64,000 bases of DNA from Candidatus Thorarchaeota archaeon (GCA_021498125.1 JAIZWL010000004.1:1-64000); one strand, 5' to 3'; shown: positions 1 through 8,812, counted from the stretch's first letter. Notes: generated by a model not told the origin, from the sequence alone. Numbers and translations are program-made.

Positions 1-77
1 TCTGTTGGTGCTGATATTGCGGCGTCTGCTTGGTGTTTAACCTCAACAGCAGTTTGATGATGCTGTTCAGGATACTT

Positions 78-885
78 CTAATTAAAACCTGGAATTTTGC
101 CACGGGTGGAACCATTTGAGCTGATTGCACGACTAGCATAGACAGTTTCGATATTAAATTCTTGATAAAGTTCGCGGACGATTTTAGTCGCCGAATTACT
201 TTCCAGTACAAAACAACCTCGATGATCAAGCTCACGATAAACTTTTGCAAGACGTTCTTGTTCAGACAGCCGAAATCCTTTATCAGTATAAGACGTAAAA
301 CTAGCTGTACTATTTAATGGTACATACGAGGATCGAAATAAACAAAATCACCCAATGAAGCAGACTGTACAGCATTTTCAAAATCAGTAGAAAGGATAAT
401 CGCATGTTTAAGAGCATTACTAACAGCTCTCAGATTAGGAGCATCAAGTATACGGGGATTTTTATATCGCCCATAGGGGACATTAAATTTCCCCTCAGAA
501 TTAACTCGATATAGACCATTGTAACAAGTACGATTTAGATAGATAAATCTTGCCGCCCTCTCAATTGGATCCGATGATTCTTCTGAGCGAATCTTATAGA
601 AGGTGTCGGGATCGTTTTTATAACGTCTACTAGAAAGTTCTGTTACAAGATCTTCGACAAATCACGCACAACAATATATAAATTGATTAATTCTGCGTTA
701 AGATCTGAAAGAATTGCTTTTTTTATCAGGCCCTTAGCAAATAGATGAAAGTATAAAGCGCCACCGCCAAAAAAAGGTTCATAATAGTCATTAAAAGAAG
801 GCGGCAAGTTTTCTATAATCTCAGGAATAAGCTTTCCTTTTCCACCAGCCCATTTAACAATTGGTCGAGGGGTATTAACGGCCAT
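78..885 (-). pseudogene. Dam-type (D12 class) N6-adenine DNA methyltransferase, frameshifted
   Basis: The start at 885 gives an N-terminus reading MAVNTPRPIVKWAGGKGK, the SAM-binding motif of D12-class adenine methylases, followed by YYEPFFGGGALYF. The frame breaks near 659-661, where one base appears to be missing after VVRD. The +1 frame then continues with VEDLVTELSSRRYKND, NRTCYNGLYRVN and GKFNVPYGRY, all typical of the family. A second one-base loss near 328-331 falls inside the catalytic DPPY motif (read as DP, then PYVPLNSTASF in the next frame). The last part holds VLESNSATK and the conserved C-terminal STRGKIP, with a stop at 78-80. A third shift near 88-91 would keep the frame open to the window edge. 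As written the gene cannot make an active enzyme. Either it is a decayed orphan methylase, or this contig end has indel errors. It looks more AT-rich than its neighbours, which fits transfer. Confidence 0.8.
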
Positions 886-1252
886 AGTAGATTCAACAAA
901 TTGGATAAATTTGATACATAAGATAGTTTCCATGAATGCCTGTCTACAAACATCGTTCATCTGATAAAATGAAATCTATCATGACAAGCGATCAGGCGAA
1001 AAGAGAAACATGCATGGAACTCATCTCCTACTGAAGCCCATTACGGATAAAAAAAGCGTGAAACAATCCTCAAGGCATAAATTATAATTTTGCCTGCAGT
1101 CGATTAAGAGCAAAATGGCTGATATGCTACGCAATTGACCTCTACAGCCAAGTTATGAATACCACTGACTCATTTCCAACAAAAAAGTAAACGGGCCTAG
1201 AAAATGTCAACGATAATAAGTGAATTATCCAATTAAGTAATGAGGTGATACT
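886..1252. other. Intergenic region without recognised gene
   Basis: About 370 bases between the divergent methylase remnant and the membrane protein gene. An in-frame extension of the methylase up to 960 is possible but lacks conserved residues. A ribosome binding site (GAGGTGAT, about 1243-1250) precedes the GTG at 1253. No RNA gene or repeat was seen. Confidence 0.4.
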
Positions 1253-1687
1253 GTGCAGCAGACTGATCAGAGAGAGGTGAGCGTTGAGCCGATCAAGCCG
1301 ATGTCCACAATCTATGCCGCTCTGGTGATAGCACTCATTGTGCTCATAGCACTGGGTAACGTGTTCGCCTTGGAGATCAGCGAATACAGGTTCCGTGCGA
1401 CGGTGCTGGTCTTCATTGGCAGCGTGCTGTTGATGTTACTGGGAGCCGAGATTGCGCGAGTGCTCTACAAGGCGGGGATGACACCGATCGGATTCATAGG
1501 ATTTCTCACATTCAACCTGCTCTTCGGAGCGATCTTATTTGCGGTGTTCAGCGACATTGTTGGCATGAGTGCGAGGCCCGAGGTACAACCACTTATCGGT
1601 GGATACCTTGTGTTCGGCATTGTCTGGTACATCATAATCGTTCTTTTGGAGATCATCGCGTGGTTTAGAAGACGAAAGCAAACATAG
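1253..1687 (+). CDS. Four-helix integral membrane protein, unknown function
   Basis: A 144-residue protein with a short charged N-terminus (about residues 1-17) and four strongly hydrophobic segments at roughly 18-40, 48-68, 78-102 and 112-136. It ends in a basic tail (FRRRKQT), so the C-terminus is probably cytoplasmic. The GTG start has a good ribosome binding site just upstream. I do not recognise the family. It lies about 100 bases upstream of the mutY-like gene on the same strand and could share its transcript, but nothing in it points to DNA repair. Confidence 0.65.
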   Translation: MQQTDQREVSVEPIKPMSTIYAALVIALIVLIALGNVFALEISEYRFRATVLVFIGSVLLMLLGAEIARVLYKAGMTPIGFIGFLTFNLLFGAILFAVFSDIVGMSARPEVQPLIGGYLVFGIVWYIIIVLLEIIAWFRRRKQT

Positions 1688-1784
1688 AGATGCGACAATA
1701 GCCTCTATTGACACGAAGGCTTTAAGTCTGCGTCAACCACCATCCTTCGAGCGAAGAGTCATACAGCAGAGAAGAGGCTCGATT

Positions 1785-2621
1785 TTGATACGACCGATCG
1801 ATGGAGCGATAATCAAGGACTTCCAACAAGAGATCATGGATTGGTGGAGAAACAATGCCCGTGATCTTCCGTGGCGGAGAGAGCCAACACCCTATCACGT
1901 TCTGGTCTCAGAGATAATGCTTCAACAGACACAGGTCTCGCGTGTCATTCCGAAATACCACCAGTTCCTAAACGAATTCCCCACCATCCCCGAATTAGCA
2001 AGAGCAGACACAAGACGCCTTCTACAGGTCTGGAGTGGTCTTGGCTACAATCGGCGAGCACTCTGGCTTCGTGAAGCAGCAGCGGAAATTGTCAAGATCG
2101 GCGAGTTTCCCCAGACTCCACAAGAGCTCAGGAAACTAAAGGGAATTGGCCCATATACATCACGCTCGATCTTGATCTTCGCCTTCAATAGAGATCTTGC
2201 TGCTGTTGACACAAACATTCGTCGCGTCTTCATTGCCCGAGGATTTGCCGAGGAGGATACCACAGATAAAGACCTGCAGGAGATCGCTGATACGTTACTG
2301 CTGCGAGGGCGTTCACGAGATTGGCACAATGCACTAATGGACTATGGTGCGATCATGCTCGATGCGGCCTCGACGGGCATCACACCGAGGACTACCCAAT
2401 CCAGATTCAAAGGCTCGACCCGGCAGGTCCGAGGCGCAATCATCAAAATTCTCACCCGCACACCACATATGAATCTTGCAGGTCTCCGAGCAGAATTGGA
2501 AGGGGAACAGATCAAGACTGAGAAGAGTGGACTGGTTGTAGAACAACTTGTCAGTGAAGGTCTTGTGAGCCGCTCCGAATCGGGAGAATACTACATTCCA
2601 GAGACCGAACACAATCGCTGA
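1785..2621 (+). CDS. mutY: A/G-specific adenine DNA glycosylase (MutY type) without Fe-S cluster cysteines
   Basis: A 278-residue HhH-GPD glycosylase. MutY removes adenine mispaired with 8-oxoguanine. The N-terminus has LPWRREPTPYHVLVSEIML with the catalytic Glu at about 43, followed by QQTQV. The helix-hairpin-helix reads LKGIGPYTSRS (about 118-128); Tyr at the position that is Lys in endonuclease III favours MutY. The catalytic Asp is in AVDTNIRRV (Asp142). The four-cysteine 4Fe-4S loop usually found after LMDYGA is replaced by a stretch ending STRQVRG, and the protein contains no cysteine at all. The C-terminal 55 residues look like a small winged helix rather than the MutT-like domain of bacterial MutY. 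The start is TTG at 1785 with a GAAGAGG site upstream. The gene ends 4 bases from the convergent DUF998 gene. Confidence 0.85.
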   Translation: MIRPIDGAIIKDFQQEIMDWWRNNARDLPWRREPTPYHVLVSEIMLQQTQVSRVIPKYHQFLNEFPTIPELARADTRRLLQVWSGLGYNRRALWLREAAAEIVKIGEFPQTPQELRKLKGIGPYTSRSILIFAFNRDLAAVDTNIRRVFIARGFAEEDTTDKDLQEIADTLLLRGRSRDWHNALMDYGAIMLDAASTGITPRTTQSRFKGSTRQVRGAIIKILTRTPHMNLAGLRAELEGEQIKTEKSGLVVEQLVSEGLVSRSESGEYYIPETEHNR

Positions 2622-2625
2622 ACGA

Positions 2626-3267
2626 TCACTCTATTTGTCGATCGCTTGCAGTTTCCCGAACAACCCTAATCTTGTAGTACCAAGTAAAGATGGTTACAAG
2701 CCCGACAAACACGAGAGAACCGAAGACGGTGAGCCATTCCACAATAGGACCGCCCAAGGTGAAGCTCAGACCCATACTGATGAGATCGATGCCAATACCA
2801 TAGAGTGCAGCCAACTTTGGAAAGTCAGCAACCAAAAGTAGTGCAATGTTGATCAATAACAGTACGAAAAAGTTGAGCAGAAAGAAGGTGGCTGAAGCAG
2901 TCAGATGCGGTTGGCCTGTGTCTTCTGAGAACACGCCGATCATGATGAGTGCAACAGCAGAGAGAAGCCCAAGGCCCTGGCCGAGGATCAGGAGGATCTT
3001 GCTCACCTTGTTTGGTCCCCACCACTCTCGAAGTCCGATGAAGAACGGCATGAGTGCAAGACCTGTAAGAATACAACCTGCATTGTAGAAATAGGCACCA
3101 AAGGGACTGTAGATGAAATCGCCCAGCCTGCTGAGATAGTGCGTTGTCGGCCAATAGGGGCCCGGATAAAATGCCCATGAGACCATAGTGAAGACACAAT
3201 AGAGTAGGATTGTAGAGATCCCGCCTAGTACAAGTAGACCGCCTCTACGTCGTATCAGAGCAAGCAT
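2626..3267 (-). CDS. DUF998-family integral membrane protein
   Basis: A 213-residue protein with six hydrophobic segments and the usual DUF998 layout: a first helix, an extracytoplasmic loop with HYLSRLGDF and SPFGAYFYNAG, then five more helices. The family is widespread in archaea and has no firmly assigned function. The frame stays open upstream to 3447, but that extension is unlike the family, so the ATG at 3267 (MLALIRRRGG) is preferred. It is convergent with the mutY-like gene, with almost no spacer. Confidence 0.7.
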   Translation of the reverse strand: MLALIRRRGGLLVLGGISTILLYCVFTMVSWAFYPGPYWPTTHYLSRLGDFIYSPFGAYFYNAGCILTGLALMPFFIGLREWWGPNKVSKILLILGQGLGLLSAVALIMIGVFSEDTGQPHLTASATFFLLNFFVLLLINIALLLVADFPKLAALYGIGIDLISMGLSFTLGGPIVEWLTVFGSLVFVGLVTIFTWYYKIRVVRETASDRQIE

Positions 3268-3603
3268 GGAAACACCGTTCCAAGATTTGGTGCCCTCGCT
3301 ATAAAGTCTATTCCGATGAATTAGCAGATCCATACGCGATGAGCAGAAACTGAGAACAAATAGAATCAATAGAAGAAATGTCACATCAGACTCATGGATA
3401 CGTTGAACAATCACGTAAGAATCATGGTATCGGTTCTGAAAAATCAATAAGCAAGTGACTAGGAAAAATAAGACTAGTAGAGTGTATCCGAATTCAAAAC
3501 TCTTCGAGATTCATCCTGACTTGATTAATCCATTTATTCACTTTTCACAGCACACACAATCTGCACATATTTAAATATTCAAAGAAAAAGAAGAAAAAGT
3601 GTC
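3268..3603. other. Intergenic region with the hicB promoter
   Basis: Divergent spacer between the DUF998 gene and hicB. The first 180 bases stay open in frame with the DUF998 gene but show no conserved sequence. The last 40 bases hold the hicB TATA box. Nothing else was recognised. Confidence 0.4.
3570..3577 (+). promoter_or_regulatory. TATA box of the hicB gene
   Basis: TTTAAATA lies about 27-34 bases upstream of the hicB ATG. With the usual archaeal spacing of about 25 bases from TATA box to start site, the transcript would begin nearly at the ATG, giving a leaderless or very short-leader mRNA. Confidence 0.55.
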
Positions 3604-3807
3604 ATGAAAAAGTTCAGTGTTGTGATCGAAAAAGATGAGGATGGTTACTATATAGCCACTGTCCCTTCTTTACAAGGATGCCACACTCAAGCAAAGAGTC
3701 TCGATGATTTAATTAGAAGAATAAAAGAGGCGATCGAACTTTACCTTGAGGTTGAAAAGGATATTAATACAAGGGAGTTCATAGGAGTACAAGTGGTTGA
3801 AGTTTAG
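3604..3807 (+). CDS. hicB: HicB-family antitoxin-like protein
   Basis: A 67-residue protein with the partial RNase H-like HicB fold: KKFSVVIEKDEDGYYIATVP, then SLQGCHTQAKSLDDLI and a helix ending AIELYLE. In type II systems HicB neutralises the mRNA-cleaving toxin HicA. This copy has no added DNA-binding domain. The usual partner gene is present only as a short fragment directly downstream, overlapping the hicB stop. It may be a leftover antitoxin or a solitary HicB-fold protein. Confidence 0.8.
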   Translation: MKKFSVVIEKDEDGYYIATVPSLQGCHTQAKSLDDLIRRIKEAIELYLEVEKDINTREFIGVQVVEV

Positions 3808-3880
3808 ACCAGTTAAAGGGGAGAATCTCGTCAAGATAGACGGATCAGTAATAAAAAATATATTGTATCGCCAATTATGA
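3797..3880 (+). pseudogene. Truncated HicA toxin remnant
   Basis: A TTG-initiated frame of 27 codons overlaps the end of hicB by 11 bases, as hicA often does. It begins LKFRPVKGENLVKI, which matches the HicA N-terminus (K-x-x-P-V-x-G-x-E-x-x-K-x-L). It then lacks the conserved glycine-phenylalanine, arginine-glycine-serine-histidine region and the second half of the domain. It is inferred to be a deletion remnant. It is very short, so chance similarity cannot be excluded. Confidence 0.4.
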
Positions 3881-3915
3881 AAAAAAGCTGGTCTGGATTA
3901 CTTATAACAGACCAG
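3881..3915 (-). terminator. Hairpin with U-run ending the minus-strand regulator gene
   Basis: CTGGTCTG (3888-3895) pairs perfectly with CAGACCAG (3908-3915). Read on the minus strand the stem is followed by C and seven T. The hairpin encloses the stop codon of the winged-helix gene (3902-3904). It resembles a bacterial intrinsic terminator; archaea mainly use the U-run. Confidence 0.65.
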
Positions 3916-4354
3916 ACCAGATTCGATAGACCTCGGCCCAAAGAAACGAACAGCCAAGAATTCCCAGTACAATAGTAAAGACGTTATGGACATCATAAGA
4001 TGAACCGACAGTCACGAGGTAGAAGAGGAAGACTCCCGTGAACACGACCGCATAGAAGAGCGTTCGGGGGATCACACGTTCTCGCAAGAACAGGAAGTTG
4101 TCAAGGAACCCCAGATCGGCATCAGCATCTATACGATACTCACCATGCACATTCTTCTCCAAGAACCCTCGCTCAACAAGTTTGTCAAGGTGGTACAATG
4201 CAACACTTGGACTACTGAGCCCCATGTGCCGGGCAAGCTCACGGGGGCCAATAAATGACTTGAGGCTAATCAATGTGATGAGCACGTTCCACGACGTGGA
4301 ACCTAGATCCAAGAGGTGTGCTCGATCGGTGGACTTGGTACCGGGATTCAACAT
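3902..4354 (-). CDS. Membrane-anchored winged-helix (ArsR-like) regulator
   Basis: A 150-residue protein. Residues about 10-75 form a winged helix: a helix with SWNVLITLISLKSF, then GPRELARHMGLSSPSVALYH as the recognition region and a wing ending EYRID. Two hydrophobic segments follow (about 95-117 and 123-145), so the DNA-binding domain is probably tethered to the cytoplasmic face of the membrane. The frame is open further upstream, but the ATG at 4354 leaves 7 bases after the preceding stop and has a GAGGAG just upstream. It follows the 637-residue ectodomain protein on the same strand, and the two probably form an operon. A membrane-bound transcription factor coupled to a surface sensor is the simplest reading (inference). 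Confidence 0.7.
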   Translation of the reverse strand: MLNPGTKSTDRAHLLDLGSTSWNVLITLISLKSFIGPRELARHMGLSSPSVALYHLDKLVERGFLEKNVHGEYRIDADADLGFLDNFLFLRERVIPRTLFYAVVFTGVFLFYLVTVGSSYDVHNVFTIVLGILGCSFLWAEVYRIWSGLL

Positions 4355-4361
4355 TCTCTCC

Positions 4362-6275
4362 TCATACTTGATTCTGGCGCATTCTATATCTCTTATGTAT
4401 GTGACGGCCCACCCAAATGAGCAGAGGCAGCACCGCAAGGTATATGCCAATTAAGAGGGTAATGTGCGACCCGACGAGAATGAGGTAGGGAGTGATCATG
4501 CTCACTGCTCCAAATGGGGCCACCATCGCATAGATCAACAATGGAGAGATTCGCCATGGTTCGTCTGTACGTAGCGAGTGAATAAGAGCAAAGAGCGGGA
4601 TCCACAGAGTGACCACTACATACGGCAGATAGAACCAAAGTGGCATGTTGATCCAAAGGATACTGCTTCCTTGACTCCAAGCGAAAATGAATGTTGGTCC
4701 CGGGAAGCCCAAGTAGTTCACAGCCAAGGCGGAGCTGGAACTTCCTTGATGCACGATGACATGAAACCATGGTGTCACAATACTGAAGAATAGGAGGATG
4801 ATGGGTAGTACACGGGGATCCTCCTTTATCCGTTTCAATAGACGAACATCAGAGTTGCGCCACAGAAGGATCAGTGATACCAGAAAAATCGACCCGTACA
4901 ATGCCGTTATGATCATCGCACCAGTAGAGACCGAAAACCCACCCACTTCCAGAAATGGAAGCTTTACAGTGAGATGCAGATTGGACTTGCCACTGATATA
5001 TTGCGAGTAGTTGAGTCTGTCTTCAAACTCCATATAGCCAGAGTTCAATAGTCGGCACTCGAAGGAGATAATACCACTGTAGGCGGGAATGTACAATGAC
5101 ACTGTAGACGATGTGACAAGATTGACAAGATCGGAATAGTAATGATATGTGTAATCTCGCCCTATGGAATCGGTTATCAAAATCGATGATTTAGAATCCT
5201 TGAAGTAAACATCCAGAAACACAAAGGGCACGTTAGGGGAGATACTTACATCCAAGCGCACAGTTGGGAGCTTGAACTCTACAGCGGTCAGACTATCTTG
5301 ACGCACCTCAAAGACCAATGGTGTGGTCCAGTTCTTACGTGCAGTCAAGTACCAGCCACCCCACCCACTGTACTGACCGACCGGGAGATAGAATTGCGAA
5401 TCTGGCTTCTTGAAGAGGACGAGCGAGAAGTTATCTTCACCAAACGGACTAATATTGAGAGCAATATTATACCCAAGCTGCGGGAAAAACGGACTGGATA
5501 ATAGAGGGACATTCTCTGTCGACTTGGGAGTGACTCTCACAGGGAATAGTTGGGTATCATAGGAGGCCAGCGCCCTTGCTTGCTTGATCACGACCTCGAT
5601 CGGTTTGTGGGCAAAGATATCAAACCGAAATTGCCCCTCTATAATCCACTGATCAGTTGCACGACGCACCTCGTCCAGAGGAACATCAATAGTGAGCGTC
5701 TTGGAAGAACTACCGGTCATATTCACGGCTGCGAAGTACCAAATGGATTTGAACGAGGTACTATTCAACGGCAATTCTAAGATCGAATCACCACTCATCA
5801 AGAGAAGATCCATTCGAACTTGTGTAAAGCCATCGATGTTCTCAAAGTCCACAGAAAAAGTAAGACTTGTGATATTCGTGAGAACTATATTGCACTTGCG
5901 ATAGAAAGTAAATAAATAATTGTCAGCCTTAATGTGAAGACCATCATTCTCAGGAGTAAGAGAATATTCCGTGTACGTAGTGTACGGATAGACCAAGGTC
6001 ACTACATCCCGAGTCCAGCTCTCGTTACCTCTAAATGGGCTCTCCTGAAATAGGGCGCCATCGAACGGAGCGGATGAAGGAATGGAGGTATTACTGTATC
6101 CTACAGTATTAGGGATCGCCGAGGTCTCAGTGAGCGCAAAGGTTGGAACGGTGCTCTCAGGCACGAGCAACACAATTGCAGCTCCCAGTGAGATCGCCAA
6201 AATAAAAGCCACAAACACACTGGTGACGACTCGACGGGTGAACTGCGATTTCAGGTTGATTTTTGGTAAAGTCAT
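4362..6275 (-). CDS. Large membrane protein with extracellular domain and C-terminal helical bundle, unknown
   Basis: A 637-residue protein. The N-terminus has a basic stretch then a hydrophobic segment (about 15-37), a signal anchor. Residues about 40-440 are an extracytoplasmic, beta-rich region with many N-x-S/T sequons. The C-terminal 200 residues hold about six hydrophobic segments, starting with GAMIITALYGSIFLVSLILL. No catalytic motif was found and I do not recognise the family. It lies directly upstream of the membrane-anchored winged-helix gene with a 7-base gap, so it may sense an outside signal or stress for that regulator (inference). Confidence 0.6.
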   Translation of the reverse strand: MTLPKINLKSQFTRRVVTSVFVAFILAISLGAAIVLLVPESTVPTFALTETSAIPNTVGYSNTSIPSSAPFDGALFQESPFRGNESWTRDVVTLVYPYTTYTEYSLTPENDGLHIKADNYLFTFYRKCNIVLTNITSLTFSVDFENIDGFTQVRMDLLLMSGDSILELPLNSTSFKSIWYFAAVNMTGSSSKTLTIDVPLDEVRRATDQWIIEGQFRFDIFAHKPIEVVIKQARALASYDTQLFPVRVTPKSTENVPLLSSPFFPQLGYNIALNISPFGEDNFSLVLFKKPDSQFYLPVGQYSGWGGWYLTARKNWTTPLVFEVRQDSLTAVEFKLPTVRLDVSISPNVPFVFLDVYFKDSKSSILITDSIGRDYTYHYYSDLVNLVTSSTVSLYIPAYSGIISFECRLLNSGYMEFEDRLNYSQYISGKSNLHLTVKLPFLEVGGFSVSTGAMIITALYGSIFLVSLILLWRNSDVRLLKRIKEDPRVLPIILLFFSIVTPWFHVIVHQGSSSSALAVNYLGFPGPTFIFAWSQGSSILWINMPLWFYLPYVVVTLWIPLFALIHSLRTDEPWRISPLLIYAMVAPFGAVSMITPYLILVGSHITLLIGIYLAVLPLLIWVGRHIHKRYRMRQNQV

Positions 6276-6442
6276 AACAACATATCACCGAGTTCTGTTG
6301 TCCAACATTCTATATTCAATCTAGACTTTCGAACGGCGTTCTAAAGTGTCGAACACCTTCATTCCTATTGCCGACTGGTCAAACATGAAGCATATTGGAA
6401 TGATTCATCGATCGGAGTATTGACACATACACTATCAGAGTG

Positions 6443-8560
6443 TCACTGGTACCTCCGTCTCAGGATCAACACCAATGCCACAACTGCAATGAGCACAGCA
6501 CCGCCAATGAGTAGATTTGTGAGCGGCCACCAGTCCTGAGTCACCTCATGAGAAGGATTCGTGCTGATATGAATCGTCCCCACTCCAAGATGGCCTGCGG
6601 CCCGGTACACGACCATATGCTCCGCATCCAAGATGAGATCACAAACGCAATGAGGAGTAATTCCAGAGGGATATTCAGTATGGGGTAAAATTGGTACTTC
6701 AATTGAGCCGATAATGCTGATGCTGCTGCTGCCACTACCAGACACAGAATCAAGCACACTATACACACATACATGAGTTGAATTGGCCACAGCAATGATG
6801 TTCTTATCGACTGTAAAGGTCTGCACACCAGTAGAGATATTGCCTATCTCGTCAAGTGAGAGAGATGATGCTTGAGACCTATCAATCTTGTAGATTACAA
6901 GGCCATGCTCATCTAAGATGAACATTGATCCATTCACTACCTTGACCATGTCTGGTGCAGAATCGAACGATGCTGTGAAAGCAAATACCTTGCTGGTGTT
7001 CACATCACAGACGTATCCGCCAGTCTTTCCGAGCATATAGAGCATCGAACCGTCCATGCAAAAGGCAGTGATATTGTCTGTCCCGCTCATGGTAATGGTC
7101 TTCACAGATTCCCGACCACCAACATTGCCATCAGACACGTTCCAACGGTATATCGTGACCACACTCGATCCCGGTGCAATCATGTACACAAAACCGTTGT
7201 AGCCTTGAGGCCGGAATCCTTGTGTGCTACGATCCGTATGAGACCAAGGTACAGAAATGGTATTCTTATCGATCCTCTCAGGCACAGGAGTCACCGGAGC
7301 AGAGTCCCACAACTTTGATCGCGCATGAAAGAGATGATCTCCGACGACCATGAGATCAGAAGCGTCACACAGAACAGAAACACCTGATGTCAGTGGCATT
7401 GGATAGGTGAAGTACTGATCACCACCCCAGTGAGCGGCATCAAGCCCATCTGTGAACACCATATCAGAAACGTATCCGCCGGACCATTCTTTGTAGAGAA
7501 AATGGGGGGGCACAGCGGTCAAATTCCAGATTGCGATAAAGTTAACACCGATTCCTGCGATCACAGTGCCTTCAGATGCCACTGTAGCATAATTTTGTAT
7601 CTCCTCGGCCGTGGTCCCATTTAGAAACCCTGAGATCGATATCTGCGTCGGACTTGTCATGTTGATGGCAAAGAACCCATCATTATATTTACTGAGCGAG
7701 CTTGGAACTGCTTTGACGAGAAGATAATCGTCAGTCCAGACTACAGGACTGAGCAATGCTGAAGATAAATGGAAAACAGTGCTAACGTTACCACTTGATC
7801 CCAGAGCAGAACTAAAATCCAATATTGAAAATACAGGCTCCAGATATCCAGACTGGCGACAGTAGGCAATCATTGTATCGTGCAGCCTGAACCAGTAGGG
7901 CTGTTCGAAATAAAGGTCAATGTCCAATATGTGAACAGGTTTACTGGGATTGGTCAAATTCCAGACTGTGAAGTTGCCGTGCTCGTAGGTGACGGCGAGA
8001 TCCCCGCTCACACTGACCTCGGTAGTGTTGAAGGTGAAGACTGGCTGAATAGTATCATGAAACGTAGTGAAGACCTGTGTCTTCTGGGTCTCGGGGTTGA
8101 GAGCAGTGAAGAACCAGCGACCACCCTGAATGTTAGACCAATGAATGTCACTGGAATACTGATCGTTCTGGGTGAGCGTATCGTGATTTAGAGAGTACAA
8201 CCTCAGATTGCCAGACAGATCAAAAGAGACAATATTACCCGAATCCAGTAGCTCCAGACTGACAATTGGAGAATCTGACTTGATTGAACTCAGCAGATCA
8301 AATGTAAAGTTGTGGACTTCAAGCATCTTGCCATTTGCGGCAACAATAGCAGAGTCTTGAATCACAATGTCGGTAAGACTTCCTAATGATGAGTCCAAAG
8401 AGAGGCTGCTATCCTGTTGTAGTATCTTAGTTGGAGAAGGAATGCCATATCCTCCTGCAACAAGTGGAACAGATAGTACTGATATTGTCAGAATTGCTAA
8501 AATCATAGGTACAAGCGTAGTCATACGAACCACATTAGTTGCCCCCACATGAGCGAACAT
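6443..8560 (-). CDS. Secreted, membrane-anchored beta-propeller-like surface protein
   Basis: A 705-residue protein with an N-terminal hydrophobic signal (MTTLVPMILAILTISVLSVP) and a C-terminal anchor of about 22 hydrophobic residues followed by RRRYQ. In between are repeated short strand patterns such as NIVSFDLSGNLRLYSL and TSKVFAFTAS, resembling the blades of WD40 or PQQ-type propellers, with many N-glycosylation sequons. No catalytic residues were recognised. The start could be 8560 or the internal ATG at 8524, which gives a more conventional signal peptide. A short hairpin (TGACAC/GTGTCA, about 6427-6445) overlaps the stop codon. It is a putative surface or adhesion protein. Confidence 0.65.
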   Translation of the reverse strand: MFAHVGATNVVRMTTLVPMILAILTISVLSVPLVAGGYGIPSPTKILQQDSSLSLDSSLGSLTDIVIQDSAIVAANGKMLEVHNFTFDLLSSIKSDSPIVSLELLDSGNIVSFDLSGNLRLYSLNHDTLTQNDQYSSDIHWSNIQGGRWFFTALNPETQKTQVFTTFHDTIQPVFTFNTTEVSVSGDLAVTYEHGNFTVWNLTNPSKPVHILDIDLYFEQPYWFRLHDTMIAYCRQSGYLEPVFSILDFSSALGSSGNVSTVFHLSSALLSPVVWTDDYLLVKAVPSSLSKYNDGFFAINMTSPTQISISGFLNGTTAEEIQNYATVASEGTVIAGIGVNFIAIWNLTAVPPHFLYKEWSGGYVSDMVFTDGLDAAHWGGDQYFTYPMPLTSGVSVLCDASDLMVVGDHLFHARSKLWDSAPVTPVPERIDKNTISVPWSHTDRSTQGFRPQGYNGFVYMIAPGSSVVTIYRWNVSDGNVGGRESVKTITMSGTDNITAFCMDGSMLYMLGKTGGYVCDVNTSKVFAFTASFDSAPDMVKVVNGSMFILDEHGLVIYKIDRSQASSLSLDEIGNISTGVQTFTVDKNIIAVANSTHVCVYSVLDSVSGSGSSSISIIGSIEVPILPHTEYPSGITPHCVCDLILDAEHMVVYRAAGHLGVGTIHISTNPSHEVTQDWWPLTNLLIGGAVLIAVVALVLILRRRYQ

Positions 8561-8572
8561 AGGTCTCTAAAC

Positions 8573-8626
8573 ATGTATACTATTGTGTCTTGTGAGCAAC
8601 GTTTTCTATTATGTACACTATTGTGT
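8573..8626. repeat. Pair of 16-base direct repeats in a promoter region
   Basis: ATGTATACTATTGTGT (8573-8588) recurs as ATGTACACTATTGTGT (8611-8626), with one mismatch and a 38-base period. The pair sits just upstream of the surface propeller gene on the minus strand and in the divergent spacer with the XPB gene. It may be a tandem regulator binding site. Confidence 0.45.
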
Positions 8627-8743
8627 TTCGCGCCCCACAACTGAATTTATGAGAAATAATAAACCACATAAAATATTTCAAAATATCAGGTTAACCACCG
8701 AACACAAGACACATCACAGTGTTGATTTTTAAGAACAGGGCAC

Positions 8744-8812
8744 ATGGCTGAAGTATCAAATGAGCCTACAGTAATCCAGAGCGAGAAGAATGATCAGACT
8801 AAGATTCAATAG
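8744..8812 (+). other. Possible upstream short reading frame overlapping the XPB start
   Basis: A 22-codon frame beginning MAEVSNEPTV ends with TAG at 8810-8812, inside the start of the XPB gene and in another frame. No strong ribosome binding site is seen. It could be chance or a translated leader; there is no direct support for translation. Confidence 0.2.

Noticed and set aside
643-960. Methylase start at 960
   Set aside because: The first 25 residues of the longer frame are unlike D12-class methylases; the ATG at 885 fits the family start.
2334-2612. Antisense frames inside the mutY-like gene
   Set aside because: They follow the codon pattern of the real gene, have no conserved motif and no ribosome binding site.
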